In this document: positions 28,561-38,460 of the stretch, piece after piece | How positions within the stretch are numbered: the first letter of the stretch is position 1 | How the letters are laid out: the number at the start of each line of letters is the position of its first letter | The notes under the pieces: model-generated | Seen by the model: only the letters and a program-made list of their open reading frames with translations | Database searches by the model: none | Told to the model about the DNA's origin: nothing | Program-made: the position numbers and the translations under genes | NCBI RefSeq assembly: GCF_000426885.1 | Contig: NZ_AUGF01000007.1 | Location: forward strand, 38,119-102,118 | Origin: Moraxella caprae DSM 19149 | GTDB taxonomy: Bacteria > Pseudomonadota > Gammaproteobacteria > Pseudomonadales > Moraxellaceae | Direction: 5' to 3' | Length of the DNA stretch: 64,000 nt

Positions 28561-29310
28561 TTATTTTGATTGGCTAAATGCGTGGATAATGGCGGTAAAG
28601 CTGTCGGTTTTCAAGGACGCTCCACCGACCAATGCCCCATCTATCACGTCCGATTTGGCAAAGTTGGGGGCGTTTTTGTCATTCACGCTACCGCCATATA
28701 AAATGGGGGTGGTCATACCAAATGCAGTCAATTCGTCTTTGATAAAATGGTGTGTTTTCTCAATTTCATCAAAAGTTGGGGTAAGCCCCGTGCCAATTGC
28801 CCAAACAGGCTCATAGGCGATGATAAGTTTGGCAATATCAGCATCTGCTTGATTTGCAAACGCCTTTAAAATGGCTAATTGGTTTTTTAAAACCCCAAAG
28901 GTCTCGCCACGCTCGTACTCGTCTTTGGTCTCGCCAATGCAGTAGATGACCGATAAGCCGTGGGTAAAAGCGTTGGCGATTTTGGCGGATAAAATCTCAT
29001 CGCTCTCGCCATGATATTGACGGCGTTCGCTATGCCCCACAAGGGTAAAAGTTGCCCCAATATCCGCCACTTGGCAAGCTGATACATCGCCTGTAAATGC
29101 CCCTGTTTCTGCTGTCTTATAGGCGATGTCTTGCACGCCAAGCAGGATACCGTCCGCCAAAGCTGATTTGACAGCCGATAAATGCACAAGGCTCGGCACC
29201 ACGCCCACAGTACAGCCATCATTGGCAGGCAGGCTTGTGGCAAGGGCGGCCGCGTCTGATACGGTGGCAGGGTTTAACTTCCAGTTGCCGATGACGTATT
29301 TTTGACTCAT
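28561..29310 (-). CDS. tpiA: Triosephosphate isomerase
   Basis: 249 residues, normal length. Catalytic residues are Lys in GNWKLNP, His in LVGHSERR and Glu in AYEPVWAIGTG. It interconverts dihydroxyacetone phosphate and glyceraldehyde 3-phosphate. AAGGAAA precedes the ATG and an extended -10 box lies at 29353-29361. Operon with secG. Confidence 0.98.
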   Translation of the reverse strand: MSQKYVIGNWKLNPATVSDAAALATSLPANDGCTVGVVPSLVHLSAVKSALADGILLGVQDIAYKTAETGAFTGDVSACQVADIGATFTLVGHSERRQYHGESDEILSAKIANAFTHGLSVIYCIGETKDEYERGETFGVLKNQLAILKAFANQADADIAKLIIAYEPVWAIGTGLTPTFDEIEKTHHFIKDELTAFGMTTPILYGGSVNDKNAPNFAKSDVIDGALVGGASLKTDSFTAIIHAFSQSK

Positions 29311-29352
29311 GGGGTTTCCTTTAACTCTATTGTAATTTTAACCTAACAGCAT

Positions 29353-29361
29353 ATTATAGCA
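29353..29361 (-). promoter_or_regulatory. Extended -10 of tpiA-secG
   Basis: On the minus strand TGC-TATAAT, 42 bases before the tpiA ATG. The rest of the 300-base gap up to pilB (29362-29610) is A+T-rich; I see no clear pilB promoter in it. Confidence 0.5.
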
Positions 29362-29610
29362 AATATTCCCCAAAAAATCAGCACACAAATGATGGGCGGT
29401 ATTATTGGCGGTGTTTTTCCGATAATCCTAAAACTTCGCCCTTTGAGTAAAATTTTATGGCAAAAGCACAGCAAATTTTGTATTTTTGGAGTAAAATAAG
29501 CAAAAATATATGCAATTTTCACGCCAATTTTTATCTGATGACACATTTCTTTTAAAATTTGTCGCTCATTTGATTTTAATAAACATTGGCAAATGATTTA
29601 GGAAAATATT

Positions 29611-31320
29611 ATGTCCGCTCCGAATTTTGGTGGTTTGGCACACATTTTGGTGTCAAATAGCTTGGTTGCCCCCGAAGCCATGACCAAGGCTCTGACCGAA
29701 GCCCAGCAGCAAAGCATGGCGATTGTGCCATATTTGGTAGAAAACAAAGTTGCCCCTGCAAATAAGATTGCCAGTCTGCTTGCTCATGAATTTGGCGACC
29801 CATTATTTGACCTAAATGCACTGTCTCCTGATGCGGTCAATAAAGAGCTGGTTGATGAGAAAATCATTAATCAGTATGGGGCATTGCCACTCTTTAAACG
29901 GGGTAATAAACTTTTTGTGGGCTTGTCTGACCCCACCCGTCTAGATGCCATTGATGCCATCTCCTTTAACGCCAAGCTGACTGTTGAGACCATCGTTGTC
30001 GAAGAAGACAAGCTCAAAAAGATGATTGAGAATGTCTACTCAGGCGGTGGCGGACTGGGCAACCTAGGCGATGTTGACCTGTCAGGGGACTTTGATGGTG
30101 GGGCAGGTGATGAAGACGATGAAGGTACTGACGTCAATTCAGGCGGTGGTGAAGATGCCCCTGTCGTTAAGTTTGTCAATAAAATGCTCCTTGACGCCAT
30201 TCGTATGGGGGCGTCGGATTTGCACTTTGAGCCGTATGAGAAGTCTTACCGTGTGCGTTTTCGTGTGGATGGGGTGCTCCAAATCATTAATCGCCCACCA
30301 GTACAACTGGCAGGTAAAATCGCCGCTCGTCTTAAAGTCATGTCGCAAATGGATATTTCTGAACGCCGAGCTCCCCAAGACGGTCGTATTAAGCTAAAAA
30401 TCTCCAAAACAAAAGCCATTGACTTTCGTGTGAACTCCTGTCCGACGCTCTTTGGCGAAAAGCTCGTACTGCGTATTCTTGACCCGTCATCGGCGATGCT
30501 TGGTATTGATGCACTCGGCTATGAGCCTGACCAAAAAGAGCTGTTCTTAGAAGCTCTTGATAAACCTCAAGGCATGCTCCTCATCACAGGCCCGACAGGT
30601 TCGGGTAAAACGGTCTCGCTCTATACTGGTCTTAACATCCTAAACACGCCCGAGACCAACATCTCTACCGCCGAAGACCCTGTGGAGATTAACTTAGAAG
30701 GGATTAACCAAGTCAACGTAAACCCCAAAGTGGGTCTCACGTTCGCTTCCGCCCTAAAAGCGTTCCTGCGTCAAGACCCTGACATCGTCATGGTCGGTGA
30801 GATTCGTGATTTGGAGACTGCGGAGATTGCCATTAAAGCCGCCCAAACGGGACACATGGTATTATCCACCCTGCACACCAACTCCGCTCCTGAGACCTTG
30901 ACCCGTCTGCGTAATATGGGCGTGGCATCGTTTAACATTGCCACATCGGTAAACTTAGTGATCGCCCAGCGTCTGGCTCGCCGTCTGTGCAAAAACTGCA
31001 AAAAGCCGACCAACGTACCTAAGCAGAGCCTGCTAGAAATGGGCTTTACCGAAGAAGACCTTGCCAACCCTGATAACGTCATCTATGAGCCTGTGGGCTG
31101 TTCTGAATGCCGTGAAGGCTACAAGGGGCGTGTGGGTATCTATGAAGTCATGAAAATCTACCCAAGCATTTCACGGATTATCATGGAAGATGGCAACGCC
31201 ATTCAAATCAAAGACGAAGCGATGAAACACGGTTTTCGTGATTTGAGACGCTCGGGCATCATGAAAGTCTTACAAGGTACGACCAGTATCCAAGAGATGT
31301 ATCGGGTAACTTCTGAATAA
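29611..31320 (+). CDS. pilB: Type IV pilus assembly ATPase PilB
   Basis: 569 residues. An N-terminal MshEN-like domain (1-150), then an acidic Gly/Asp-rich linker (about 148-178), then the secretion ATPase core: Walker A GPTGSGKTVSLYTG (near 330), Walker B/Asp-box MVGEIRDLETAEIA, His-box GHMVLSTLHTNSAPETL, and the zinc tetracysteine CKNC...CSEC. It drives pilus extension from the cytoplasmic face. Normally it sits with pilC and pilD; here neither is next to it. TTAGGAAAA precedes the ATG. Confidence 0.96.
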   Translation: MSAPNFGGLAHILVSNSLVAPEAMTKALTEAQQQSMAIVPYLVENKVAPANKIASLLAHEFGDPLFDLNALSPDAVNKELVDEKIINQYGALPLFKRGNKLFVGLSDPTRLDAIDAISFNAKLTVETIVVEEDKLKKMIENVYSGGGGLGNLGDVDLSGDFDGGAGDEDDEGTDVNSGGGEDAPVVKFVNKMLLDAIRMGASDLHFEPYEKSYRVRFRVDGVLQIINRPPVQLAGKIAARLKVMSQMDISERRAPQDGRIKLKISKTKAIDFRVNSCPTLFGEKLVLRILDPSSAMLGIDALGYEPDQKELFLEALDKPQGMLLITGPTGSGKTVSLYTGLNILNTPETNISTAEDPVEINLEGINQVNVNPKVGLTFASALKAFLRQDPDIVMVGEIRDLETAEIAIKAAQTGHMVLSTLHTNSAPETLTRLRNMGVASFNIATSVNLVIAQRLARRLCKNCKKPTNVPKQSLLEMGFTEEDLANPDNVIYEPVGCSECREGYKGRVGIYEVMKIYPSISRIIMEDGNAIQIKDEAMKHGFRDLRRSGIMKVLQGTTSIQEMYRVTSE

Positions 31321-31331
31321 CATCGCTTAAA

Positions 31332-31361
31332 CAAAAGCCCTTGTATATTCAAGAGCTTTTG
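31332..31361 (+). terminator. Hairpin after pilB
   Basis: CAAAAGC-C-CTTG pairs with CAAG-A-GCTTTTG around a 6-base loop, 12 bases after the pilB stop. The T-run is poor. Confidence 0.45.
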
Positions 31362-31378
31362 ATTGATAAAAACAGGGT

Positions 31379-31410
31379 AAAAAATAAGGGCAATCACGCC
31401 CTTATTTTTT
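31379..31410. terminator. Bidirectional terminator between pilB and metQ
   Basis: An 11-bp perfect stem (AAAATAAGGGC with its complement), 6-base loop, and A/T runs on both sides, 6 bases from the metQ stop. Confidence 0.85.
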
Positions 31411-31416
31411 GATTAT

Positions 31417-32286
31417 TTACCAGCCTTTGACCACACCGTCTTTAAATTGGTTTTTGGCTTCGGCTTCTACTTCATCAGACTGATAGGCTTGAACGAAGTT
31501 TTTGATGGCGTCCGAGTCTTTGTTGTCGGCACGGGCAACGATGATGTTCACATAAGGCGAATCTTTGTCCTCAATAAACACACCGTCATTAGCGGTTAGA
31601 CCCACTTGACCTGCATAAGTGTTGTTCACCACCGCCAAATCCACGTCATCTAAGGCACGAGCGGCGATTGATGTATCCACTTCTTTGATTTTAAGTTGTT
31701 TGGGGTTCTCTACGATGTCAAGCGATGTTGAGAATAAGTTGGTGTTGTCTTTTAGCTTGATAAGCCCTTGTTTTTCAAGTAAAATGAGTGCACGGGCTAG
31801 GTTTGACGGGTCGTTTGGCACTGCCACGATAGCACCGTCTTTAAGTTCGCTTATGCTTTTGATTTTCTTAGCATAGCCCGCCAGTGGATATACAAAGGTA
31901 TTGCCTACGATGACCAGATTGTCCAGCTTTTTCTCTTGGCTGTCTTTGTCAAGATAAGGCTTGTGTTGCATGGCGTTGGCGTCTAGGTCGCACTTGGATA
32001 CGGCGGTGTTGGGTAGAGCGTAGTCGTTGAATTCAACGTATTCTACCACCAGACCGTATTTTTCTTGGGCGACTTTGGCGGCCACTTCGGCAACTTTATG
32101 TTCAGGGCCGCTCATCACGCCCACTTTGATTTTGTTGGGGTCGCCAGCAGGGCAAGCGGTTGCCGTTGTGGTTTGGGTGGTTGTGTCGGTTTTGGTGTCG
32201 GTTTGGGCAGGTTTGTCGCCACCACAGCCGACTAGGGCAATGCCTGATGCTAAGGCACACAGACCAAAAAATTTGTTTGCTTTCAT
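31417..32286 (-). CDS. metQ: Methionine ABC importer, substrate-binding lipoprotein
   Basis: 289 residues of the MetQ/NlpA family. The lipoprotein signal ends in LVGC (Cys about 21), followed by an unusual Thr/Asp/Lys-rich linker (about 25-43). The binding domain has KVGVMSGPEHKVAE, EFNDYALPN and AVVNNTYAGQVGL. It binds methionine in the periplasm for MetI/MetN. It is the last gene of metNIQ, 267 bases after metI, a gap holding repeats. Confidence 0.95.
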   Translation of the reverse strand: MKANKFFGLCALASGIALVGCGGDKPAQTDTKTDTTTQTTTATACPAGDPNKIKVGVMSGPEHKVAEVAAKVAQEKYGLVVEYVEFNDYALPNTAVSKCDLDANAMQHKPYLDKDSQEKKLDNLVIVGNTFVYPLAGYAKKIKSISELKDGAIVAVPNDPSNLARALILLEKQGLIKLKDNTNLFSTSLDIVENPKQLKIKEVDTSIAARALDDVDLAVVNNTYAGQVGLTANDGVFIEDKDSPYVNIIVARADNKDSDAIKNFVQAYQSDEVEAEAKNQFKDGVVKGW

Positions 32287-32319
32287 AAGGGTTCTCTATT
32301 TAAAAGGGCTGATATTTAT

Positions 32320-32342
32320 CTGTTTGTCAATTTAAAATCATT
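32320..32342. repeat. 23-bp direct repeat, copy 1
   Basis: Identical to 32408-32430 (begins CTGTTTGTCAATTTAAAATC); the copies are 88 bases apart in the metI-metQ gap and bracket a short palindrome. On the minus strand each copy contains a TTGACA. Confidence 0.8.
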
Positions 32343-32379
32343 TAACTTTAAAATGCACCAATAAGATTTTTACTTAAAA

Positions 32380-32396
32380 GGTGCGTGGTACGCACC
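32380..32396. repeat. Dispersed palindrome GGTGCGTGGTACGCACC
   Basis: A 17-base palindrome with arms GGTGCGT/ACGCACC, followed by CTACC. Members of the same family occur at 50059-50075 and 50199-50215. Confidence 0.65.
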
Positions 32397-32407
32397 CTAC
32401 CATACTG

Positions 32408-32430
32408 CTGTTTGTCAATTTAAAATCATT
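32408..32430. repeat. 23-bp direct repeat, copy 2
   Basis: Exact second copy of 32320-32342. The stretch between copies looks like an insertion with a target duplication, or a local tandem duplication. Confidence 0.8.
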
Positions 32431-32553
32431 GAATTTATCAAATGACAAAATCATGACAACAATAAATTTTAGTATATTAAAGCAAAAAATTAGCCAAACT
32501 TCAATATGAATTTTGGCTAAAATTTTGACAAAAGGTTATGCCATTTTGGTATA

Positions 32554-33243
32554 TCACCTATGGTCAAACCGCTCGGCAAGTATATCCCCTGCCTTTTGGC
32601 ATATCATAACAATCGCCACGATAATGACGGTCGCTATCCATTTGACATAGACCATACCACGATGTTCGCCATAGCTGATAGCAAGATTGCCCAGACCACC
32701 ACCGCCCACCACGCCTGCCATGGCTGAGTAGCCGATGAGCGAGACGAGCGTGAGCGTTATGGCGTTGATGAGTATGGGTAGGCTTTCGGGGAAGTAGTAT
32801 TTGGTGATGATTTGCCAGTTGGTCGCCCCCATGGCATGAGCCGATTCGGTCAAGCCTGTGGGGATTTCTGCCAAAGCATTGGCAGTAAGCCTTGCCACAA
32901 AAGGAATGGCGGTCATGGCAAGTGGCACAATGGCGGCGGTCGTGCCGAGCGTTGTCCCCACAATCAGGCGAGTAAAGGGCAATAAAATAATGAGCAAAAT
33001 GATAAACGGTACTGACCGCCCCACGTTGATAACCACGTCCAATATGGCAAATAAAGGCTTGTTCGCCAAAATCCGCCCCTTACCCGTCAAAAACGCCAAA
33101 AATCCAAGCGGTAGCCCCACCAGCACTGATATGGCGGTAGAGACCAACCCCATATAGACCGTCTCGTAAGTGGACTTATAGACCATTTGCCACATTTGGG
33201 GGGTCAGCTCGCTCATAAAGCCTTGATAAATCTCATGCCACAT
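32554..33243 (-). CDS. metI: Methionine ABC importer, permease
   Basis: 229 residues with five to six helices and the permease coupling motif region [21 protein letters not shown] (EAA loop, about residues 125-145). A C-terminal [10 protein letters not shown] is conserved in MetI. It forms the inner-membrane channel for methionine. It overlaps metN by 11 bases. Confidence 0.96.
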   Translation of the reverse strand: MWHEIYQGFMSELTPQMWQMVYKSTYETVYMGLVSTAISVLVGLPLGFLAFLTGKGRILANKPLFAILDVVINVGRSVPFIILLIILLPFTRLIVGTTLGTTAAIVPLAMTAIPFVARLTANALAEIPTGLTESAHAMGATNWQIITKYYFPESLPILINAITLTLVSLIGYSAMAGVVGGGGLGNLAISYGEHRGMVYVKWIATVIIVAIVMICQKAGDILAERFDHR

Positions 33244-34279
33244 AGCCTAACACCTCAAATCCAACATGATGTTCTGTAAAAAACGCCAACGCCTCCACGC
33301 ACGCCGTCCGCTCCCCAATCATTTGGCTTATGGTTATGCCAAACTTGACACCGCCCACATAGTCCATTTGTGAAGTCAAAATGTTAAACGCCACGCCAAA
33401 TCGCCGTGTCGCCTCCGAAAAGAGCGGGCTGTTCACCGTTTTGCCACTAAATTCAAAGCGTATCACAGGATAAGTGCCGTCCGTCTCATGGGCGTGCAGG
33501 CGTGCCAAAAATTCATCAGGTAGGCTCACATGAAAAGTCGCCTTGATAAAGTCATGAGCAAGCTCGGTTTGGGGATTGGCAAAAATCTGCCCCACCGTGC
33601 CTTGCTCCACCAACACGCCCTTGTCAATGACCGCCACTTTATCGCAAATGCGTTTGACCACGTCCATTTCGTGCGTGATGAGCAGTATGGTAATGCCAAG
33701 TTCGCTGTTGATTTTTTTTAATAAATCCAAAATCGCCCCTGTCGTGGCAGGGTCTAAGGCACTGGTTGCTTCGTCGCAAAGTAGCACCTTGGGGTCGGTT
33801 GCCAACGCTCGGGCAATGGCGACACGCTGTTTTTGACCGCCTGATAGGCTAGACGGATAGGCGTGATGACGCTCGGATAAACCCACTAGGTCAAGCAGGG
33901 AGCTTACCTTTTCTTTGATGATGTGTCTGGGTGTGCCAGACAGTTCAAGGCTTAAAGCGACATTATCAAACACCGTGCGAGATGAGAGCAGGTTAAACTG
34001 CTGAAAAATCATGCCGATATGACGGCGAGCCTTGATAAGGTCAGCGTTGTCTAGGTTCATCAAGTCCACACCGTCCACAAACACGTGTCCTGTCGTGGGG
34101 CGTTCCAAAAGATTGACACAGCGAATGAGCGTGGATTTGCCCGCTCCGCTGGCTCCAATCACACCAAAAATCTCGCCCTTTGCCACCGTCAAATCGCTCG
34201 GTTGTAGGGCGGTAAAGGTCGTGGGTTTGCCGTCTTTTTTTATGGCGAAAGTTTTGCTAACGCCTTGTAATCTTATCAT
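33233..34279 (-). CDS. metN: Methionine ABC importer, ATPase
   Basis: 348 residues. Walker [13 protein letters not shown] (near 42), signature [15 protein letters not shown], Walker [13 protein letters not shown], switch [10 protein letters not shown]-terminal NIL/ACT-like domain (about 265-345) is the methionine sensor that inhibits transport in E. coli MetN. First gene of metNIQ. No MetJ box or S-box was recognised. Confidence 0.97.
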   Translation of the reverse strand: MIRLQGVSKTFAIKKDGKPTTFTALQPSDLTVAKGEIFGVIGASGAGKSTLIRCVNLLERPTTGHVFVDGVDLMNLDNADLIKARRHIGMIFQQFNLLSSRTVFDNVALSLELSGTPRHIIKEKVSSLLDLVGLSERHHAYPSSLSGGQKQRVAIARALATDPKVLLCDEATSALDPATTGAILDLLKKINSELGITILLITHEMDVVKRICDKVAVIDKGVLVEQGTVGQIFANPQTELAHDFIKATFHVSLPDEFLARLHAHETDGTYPVIRFEFSGKTVNSPLFSEATRRFGVAFNILTSQMDYVGGVKFGITISQMIGERTACVEALAFFTEHHVGFEVLGYVA

Positions 34280-34305
34280 AATGGGTAAATTTGGGGAAAT
34301 TGGTT

Positions 34306-34314
34306 ATTATAGCA
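34306..34314 (-). promoter_or_regulatory. Extended -10 of metNIQ
   Basis: TGC-TATAAT on the minus strand, 26 bases before the metN ATG. There is no good -35. Between here and the next gene (34315-34858, about 540 bases) I found no ORF, hairpin or repeat that stands out. Confidence 0.5.
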
Positions 34315-34858
34315 TGGATTGGGCGAGTGTTATGGCAAAAATTGATGAATTGGTAGGTTTGTGATAACAATTGTCATGTTGATGCTTGCTTGCTGATATC
34401 AAAAACATCAGTGTCAATTTTTAAAGAAGCTTTCATGTGGTAGACTGTCCAAAATTTACGCAAAATTACATTTTACCGAACGCATTCGCACAACCACGAC
34501 AGTTGCAACAATATAGTAACATTTTTAAAATTTCTAGGGTAAATCACGCACAAGACTGCCGATGATTTTACATTTTGTGGCTATCACACGCCCCAAAAAT
34601 CCCCTATCATACATCCATCGCCAACGATAGATGAATACTAAATGAATGCTTGATATCTGTTGAGCTAATAAGCATGAATGACGTAACATGGTTGGTGCCG
34701 TGGGTAAAGCTAATTTTGGATGATTTTAATGATGATTTGCTAGGTTGTTATGTTAGTTTAAATAATGAATAAAATCAACGTTAAATGAAAATAGAGTTTC
34801 ACTTCGCCCAAATCAGTAATAACCAAGTAACAAACCCATTTTTAATAAGGAATTCATC

Positions 34859-35374
34859 ATGAGCAACTATGACAATATCGACCGTGACGTTGTAAAAAAT
34901 ATGTCCGATGAGACTAAAGCAGACCTAAACGCTGACCCAATCACAGGCGAGCCAGGTTCACACCCAGTGGGTACGGCAGTCGGTGGTCTAGGCGGTGCAG
35001 CCGCAGGGGCAGCCATTGGTGCATTGGCAGGTCCACTAGGGGCGCTTATTGGCGGTGCCGTGGGTGCAATCGTTGGTGGTGGTGCAGGCAGTGCCGCAGG
35101 CGAAGCTTTTGACCCAACCATTGAAGAAGCCTACTGGCGTGCTCACTATGCCACATCGCCCACTTATGTAGCAGGCTATGATTATGACCGTGACTACCTA
35201 CCTGCTTATGCCGTAGGTTATGCTAACCGCCCACATTATCCTGCTGATGCTCGCTTTGAAGATCATGAAAATGATTTGGAGCGTTCATGGAATGAAGTTA
35301 AAGGCGAATCACGTTTGGCGTGGGAACAAGCCAAACTTGCTGCTCGTGATGCATGGTATCGTGTAAAGTACTAA
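34859..35374 (+). CDS. Glycine-zipper domain protein
   Basis: 171 residues. The N-terminus is polar (SNYDNIDRDVV). Residues 37-80 are a dense glycine zipper (GGAAAGAAIGALAGPLGALIGG and on) able to span or insert into a membrane. The C-terminal half is rich in Tyr, Asp and Arg and ends in an amphipathic WEQAKLAARDAWYRVKY helix. There is no signal peptide. Similar proteins are stress-induced in other bacteria, but I cannot name a function. AAGGAATTC precedes the ATG, a terminator follows, and an unusually long non-coding leader region precedes it. Confidence 0.8.
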   Translation: MSNYDNIDRDVVKNMSDETKADLNADPITGEPGSHPVGTAVGGLGGAAAGAAIGALAGPLGALIGGAVGAIVGGGAGSAAGEAFDPTIEEAYWRAHYATSPTYVAGYDYDRDYLPAYAVGYANRPHYPADARFEDHENDLERSWNEVKGESRLAWEQAKLAARDAWYRVKY

Positions 35375-35431
35375 GAAGTGCTAAATAATAAGTTAAATTT
35401 GCCTGATTAATTTTAATTGGGTTCATAAAAT

Positions 35432-35469
35432 AAAACCACTTAAATGCTCTGCATTTAGGTGGTTTTTTT
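35432..35469 (+). terminator. Terminator of the glycine-zipper gene
   Basis: A 16-bp stem (AAAACCACTTAAATGC with its complement, one G-T pair), 3-base loop, then seven T's. Confidence 0.9.
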
Positions 35470-35589
35470 GTGCTGTTTTATCATTGTAAATTTTGGTTAT
35501 TGCCATTTCAAATTTTAAAAACACCCCCATTTATAAACCTATCGTATTTTAAATACCTAAACATTTATCAAAATATTAAAAGGCACATC

Positions 35590-38460
35590 ATGGCACACGA
35601 ATACATCAGCATCAAAGGGGCAAAAACCCACAACCTAAAAGACATCAACGTGGACATTCCACGAGACAAGTTAGTCGTGATTACAGGTTTATCAGGTTCG
35701 GGCAAATCATCGCTCGCCTTTGATACGCTCTACGCCGAAGGGCAAAGACGTTATGTGGAGAGCTTGTCCGCTTATGCTCGCCAGTTTCTAAGTCAAATGG
35801 AAAAGCCTGATGTAGATAGCATTGAAGGTTTATCCCCCGCCATTGCCATTGAACAAAAATCAACCAACCACAACCCCCGCTCCACCGTCGGCACGATTAC
35901 CGAAGTGTATGATTATCTGCGTTTGCTATTTGCTCGTGTCGGCACGCCCCATTGTCCTGAACACGGCTTGCCCATGGTCGCCCAAACAGTGAGCGAAATG
36001 GTGGACGACATTCTTGCCAAACCTGACGGCACTCGTCTCATGCTCCTTGCCCCTGTCGTGCGTGAGCGTAAGGGCGAGCATATTGCCCTATTGGAGAGCT
36101 TACAGGCACAGGGCTTTACCAAAGTTCGCATTGACGGGGTAGTCTATGACATGGACGAGTTGCCAACCCTTGCCAAAACGCACAAACACACCATAGATGT
36201 GGTGGTGGATAGATTTAAGGTGAGAGATGATTTGGGCAACCGAGTGGCGGAGAGTTTGGAGACCACGTTACGGCTAGGCTCGGACATTGCCATTTTACAC
36301 GATATGGACGATGAGAGCGAGACGGTGCTGTCCGCCAAGCACTCTTGCCCTGCCTGTGATAGGGCGGTGAGTGAGTTAGAGCCACGCCTGTTTAGCTTTA
36401 ACAATCCCGCTGGGGCGTGTCCGTCCTGCGATGGGCTTGGCAAACGCCAGTATTTCTCTGCCGAACGTATCGTTACCGAACCTGCCAAATCCTTAAATCA
36501 AGGGGCGATACACGGTTGGGACAAACGCCATGCGTATTATTTTGGGCTATTGACAACCGTTTGCACGCATTTTGGCATTGACATGGATAAGCCGTGGCAA
36601 GACTTAACCAAAAAAGAGCAAACCATCATTTTAAACGGTTCGGGCAAAGAAAAACTGACCTTTAATTTTACCGATGAGCGTGGGCGTAAAACAACCAAAA
36701 CCGTGCCATTTGAAGGGATTTTACCGTATCTAGAACGCCGTTATCACAGCACCACCAGTAGCATCGTGCGAGATGAGCTTGCCCAATATTTATCCGATAC
36801 GACTTGTAACGTGTGTCATGGTGTTCGCCTAAATGACATCGCCCGTAACGTCAAAGTGGACGGACGGGGCGTGGGCGACATCATTGCCCTGCCGATAGGG
36901 CAAGCGTGGGAATATTATGAAAACCTGCACATCGGCGGACACAAAGGCGAAGTGGCGGATAAGATTTTTAAAGAAATCCGTGAGCGTTTGGGCTTTTTGA
37001 CCAAAGTGGGGCTAGAATATTTGACCCTTGCCCGATCTGCCGAGACGTTATCGGGTGGGGAAGCCCAGCGTATCCGTCTGGCAAGCCAAATCGGGGCAGG
37101 GCTTATGGGGGTTATGTATGTGCTTGACGAGCCGTCCATTGGCTTACACCAACGAGACAATGACCGTCTGTTATCCACGCTGACGCACCTGCGAGACCTA
37201 GGCAATACCGTCATTGTCGTGGAGCATGACGAAGACGCCATTCGCACCGCTGACCATATTATTGATATTGGCGTGGGGGCAGGCGTGCATGGCGGAAGTG
37301 TGATTGCTACAGGGACGGCGGACGAGATTGCCAAAAATGATGATTCATTAACAGGACAATATTTATCTGGCAAAAAACGTATTGAGATTCCCAAAATCCG
37401 CCACAGTGCCAAGACAGGCGAGATTAAAAAAGGCAAAAAAACCATTACCGAACCTTTATATATCCGCCTAGACGGAGCCAAGGGCAATAATCTAAAAAAT
37501 GTCAACCTAGCCATCCCGATTGGCGTGATGACCTGTATCACAGGCGTGTCGGGTTCGGGCAAATCCACGCTCATCAACCGTACGCTCATGCCACTGTCCG
37601 CCACGCACCTAAATAACGCAACCACGCTCGTGCCTGAGCCGTATGACAAAATCACAGGGCTTGAGCACCTTGATAAAATGGTGGACATAGACCAAAGTCC
37701 AATCGGTCGCACGCCACGCTCCAACCCTGCCACTTATACGGGCGTGTTTACGCTCATCAGAGACCTGTTTACCCAAACCCCCGAAGCTCGGGCAAGGGGC
37801 TATAAGGCAGGGCGGTTCAGCTTTAACGTCAAGGGTGGTCGCTGTGAAGCCTGTCAAGGGGACGGCATGATAAAAGTGGAAATGCACTTTTTGCCCGATA
37901 TGTATGTGCCGTGCGATGTCTGTGCAGGCAGTCGCTACAATCGTGAGACCTTAGAGGTCCACTACAAGGGCAAATCCATCTCGGACGTGCTTGCCATGAC
38001 GGTAGAAGATGCGTTGGCGTTTTTTGAAGCAATCCCTGCTATTCATCGCAAATTAGAAGCCCTGATGCAGGTGGGCTTGGGCTACATTCAGCTTGGGCAA
38101 TCCGCCACGACATTGTCAGGGGGCGAAGCACAGCGAGTTAAGCTCGCCAAAGAGCTTGCCAAACGAGACACAGGGCAAACCCTTTATATCCTAGATGAGC
38201 CGACCACAGGGCTACATTTTGAAGACATTGCCAAACTGCTTGACATTTTGCACGCCCTGCGTGATAAAGGCAATACGGTAGTGGTCATTGAGCATAACCT
38301 AGACGTCATCAAGACCGCCGACCACATTGTGGATTTGGGTTATGAAGGCGGTGATGGTGGCGGTCAGATTGTGGCACAAGGTACGCCTGAGATGGTGGCA
38401 GAAGATGAGCGGTCGCATACAGGTAGATTTTTGAAGAATGTTTTGGCGGAGAAAAAGTGA
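35590..38460 (+). CDS. uvrA: Excinuclease ABC subunit A
   Basis: 956 residues, the usual length. Two ABC modules: Walker [16 protein letters not shown] (near 32) and [14 protein letters not shown] (near 655), each with LSGGEAQR. Zinc-binding cysteine pairs are present (CPACDRAV...[16 protein letters not shown]...CDVC). It finds DNA lesions with UvrB in nucleotide excision repair. The frame opens at 35470, but the conserved [11 protein letters not shown] start is the ATG at 35590. Its stop overlaps the next gene. Confidence 0.98.
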   Translation: MAHEYISIKGAKTHNLKDINVDIPRDKLVVITGLSGSGKSSLAFDTLYAEGQRRYVESLSAYARQFLSQMEKPDVDSIEGLSPAIAIEQKSTNHNPRSTVGTITEVYDYLRLLFARVGTPHCPEHGLPMVAQTVSEMVDDILAKPDGTRLMLLAPVVRERKGEHIALLESLQAQGFTKVRIDGVVYDMDELPTLAKTHKHTIDVVVDRFKVRDDLGNRVAESLETTLRLGSDIAILHDMDDESETVLSAKHSCPACDRAVSELEPRLFSFNNPAGACPSCDGLGKRQYFSAERIVTEPAKSLNQGAIHGWDKRHAYYFGLLTTVCTHFGIDMDKPWQDLTKKEQTIILNGSGKEKLTFNFTDERGRKTTKTVPFEGILPYLERRYHSTTSSIVRDELAQYLSDTTCNVCHGVRLNDIARNVKVDGRGVGDIIALPIGQAWEYYENLHIGGHKGEVADKIFKEIRERLGFLTKVGLEYLTLARSAETLSGGEAQRIRLASQIGAGLMGVMYVLDEPSIGLHQRDNDRLLSTLTHLRDLGNTVIVVEHDEDAIRTADHIIDIGVGAGVHGGSVIATGTADEIAKNDDSLTGQYLSGKKRIEIPKIRHSAKTGEIKKGKKTITEPLYIRLDGAKGNNLKNVNLAIPIGVMTCITGVSGSGKSTLINRTLMPLSATHLNNATTLVPEPYDKITGLEHLDKMVDIDQSPIGRTPRSNPATYTGVFTLIRDLFTQTPEARARGYKAGRFSFNVKGGRCEACQGDGMIKVEMHFLPDMYVPCDVCAGSRYNRETLEVHYKGKSISDVLAMTVEDALAFFEAIPAIHRKLEALMQVGLGYIQLGQSATTLSGGEAQRVKLAKELAKRDTGQTLYILDEPTTGLHFEDIAKLLDILHALRDKGNTVVVIEHNLDVIKTADHIVDLGYEGGDGGGQIVAQGTPEMVAEDERSHTGRFLKNVLAEKK

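Noticed and set aside
32287..32553. Methionine riboswitch ahead of metQ
   Set aside because: The structure is explained by a dispersed palindrome between direct repeats; no SAM-riboswitch core was recognised.
36915..37733. 272-codon open frame on the minus strand
   Set aside because: It lies entirely inside uvrA, opposite conserved ABC motifs; its protein is Ser/Arg/Pro-rich without a domain. A shadow of a real gene.
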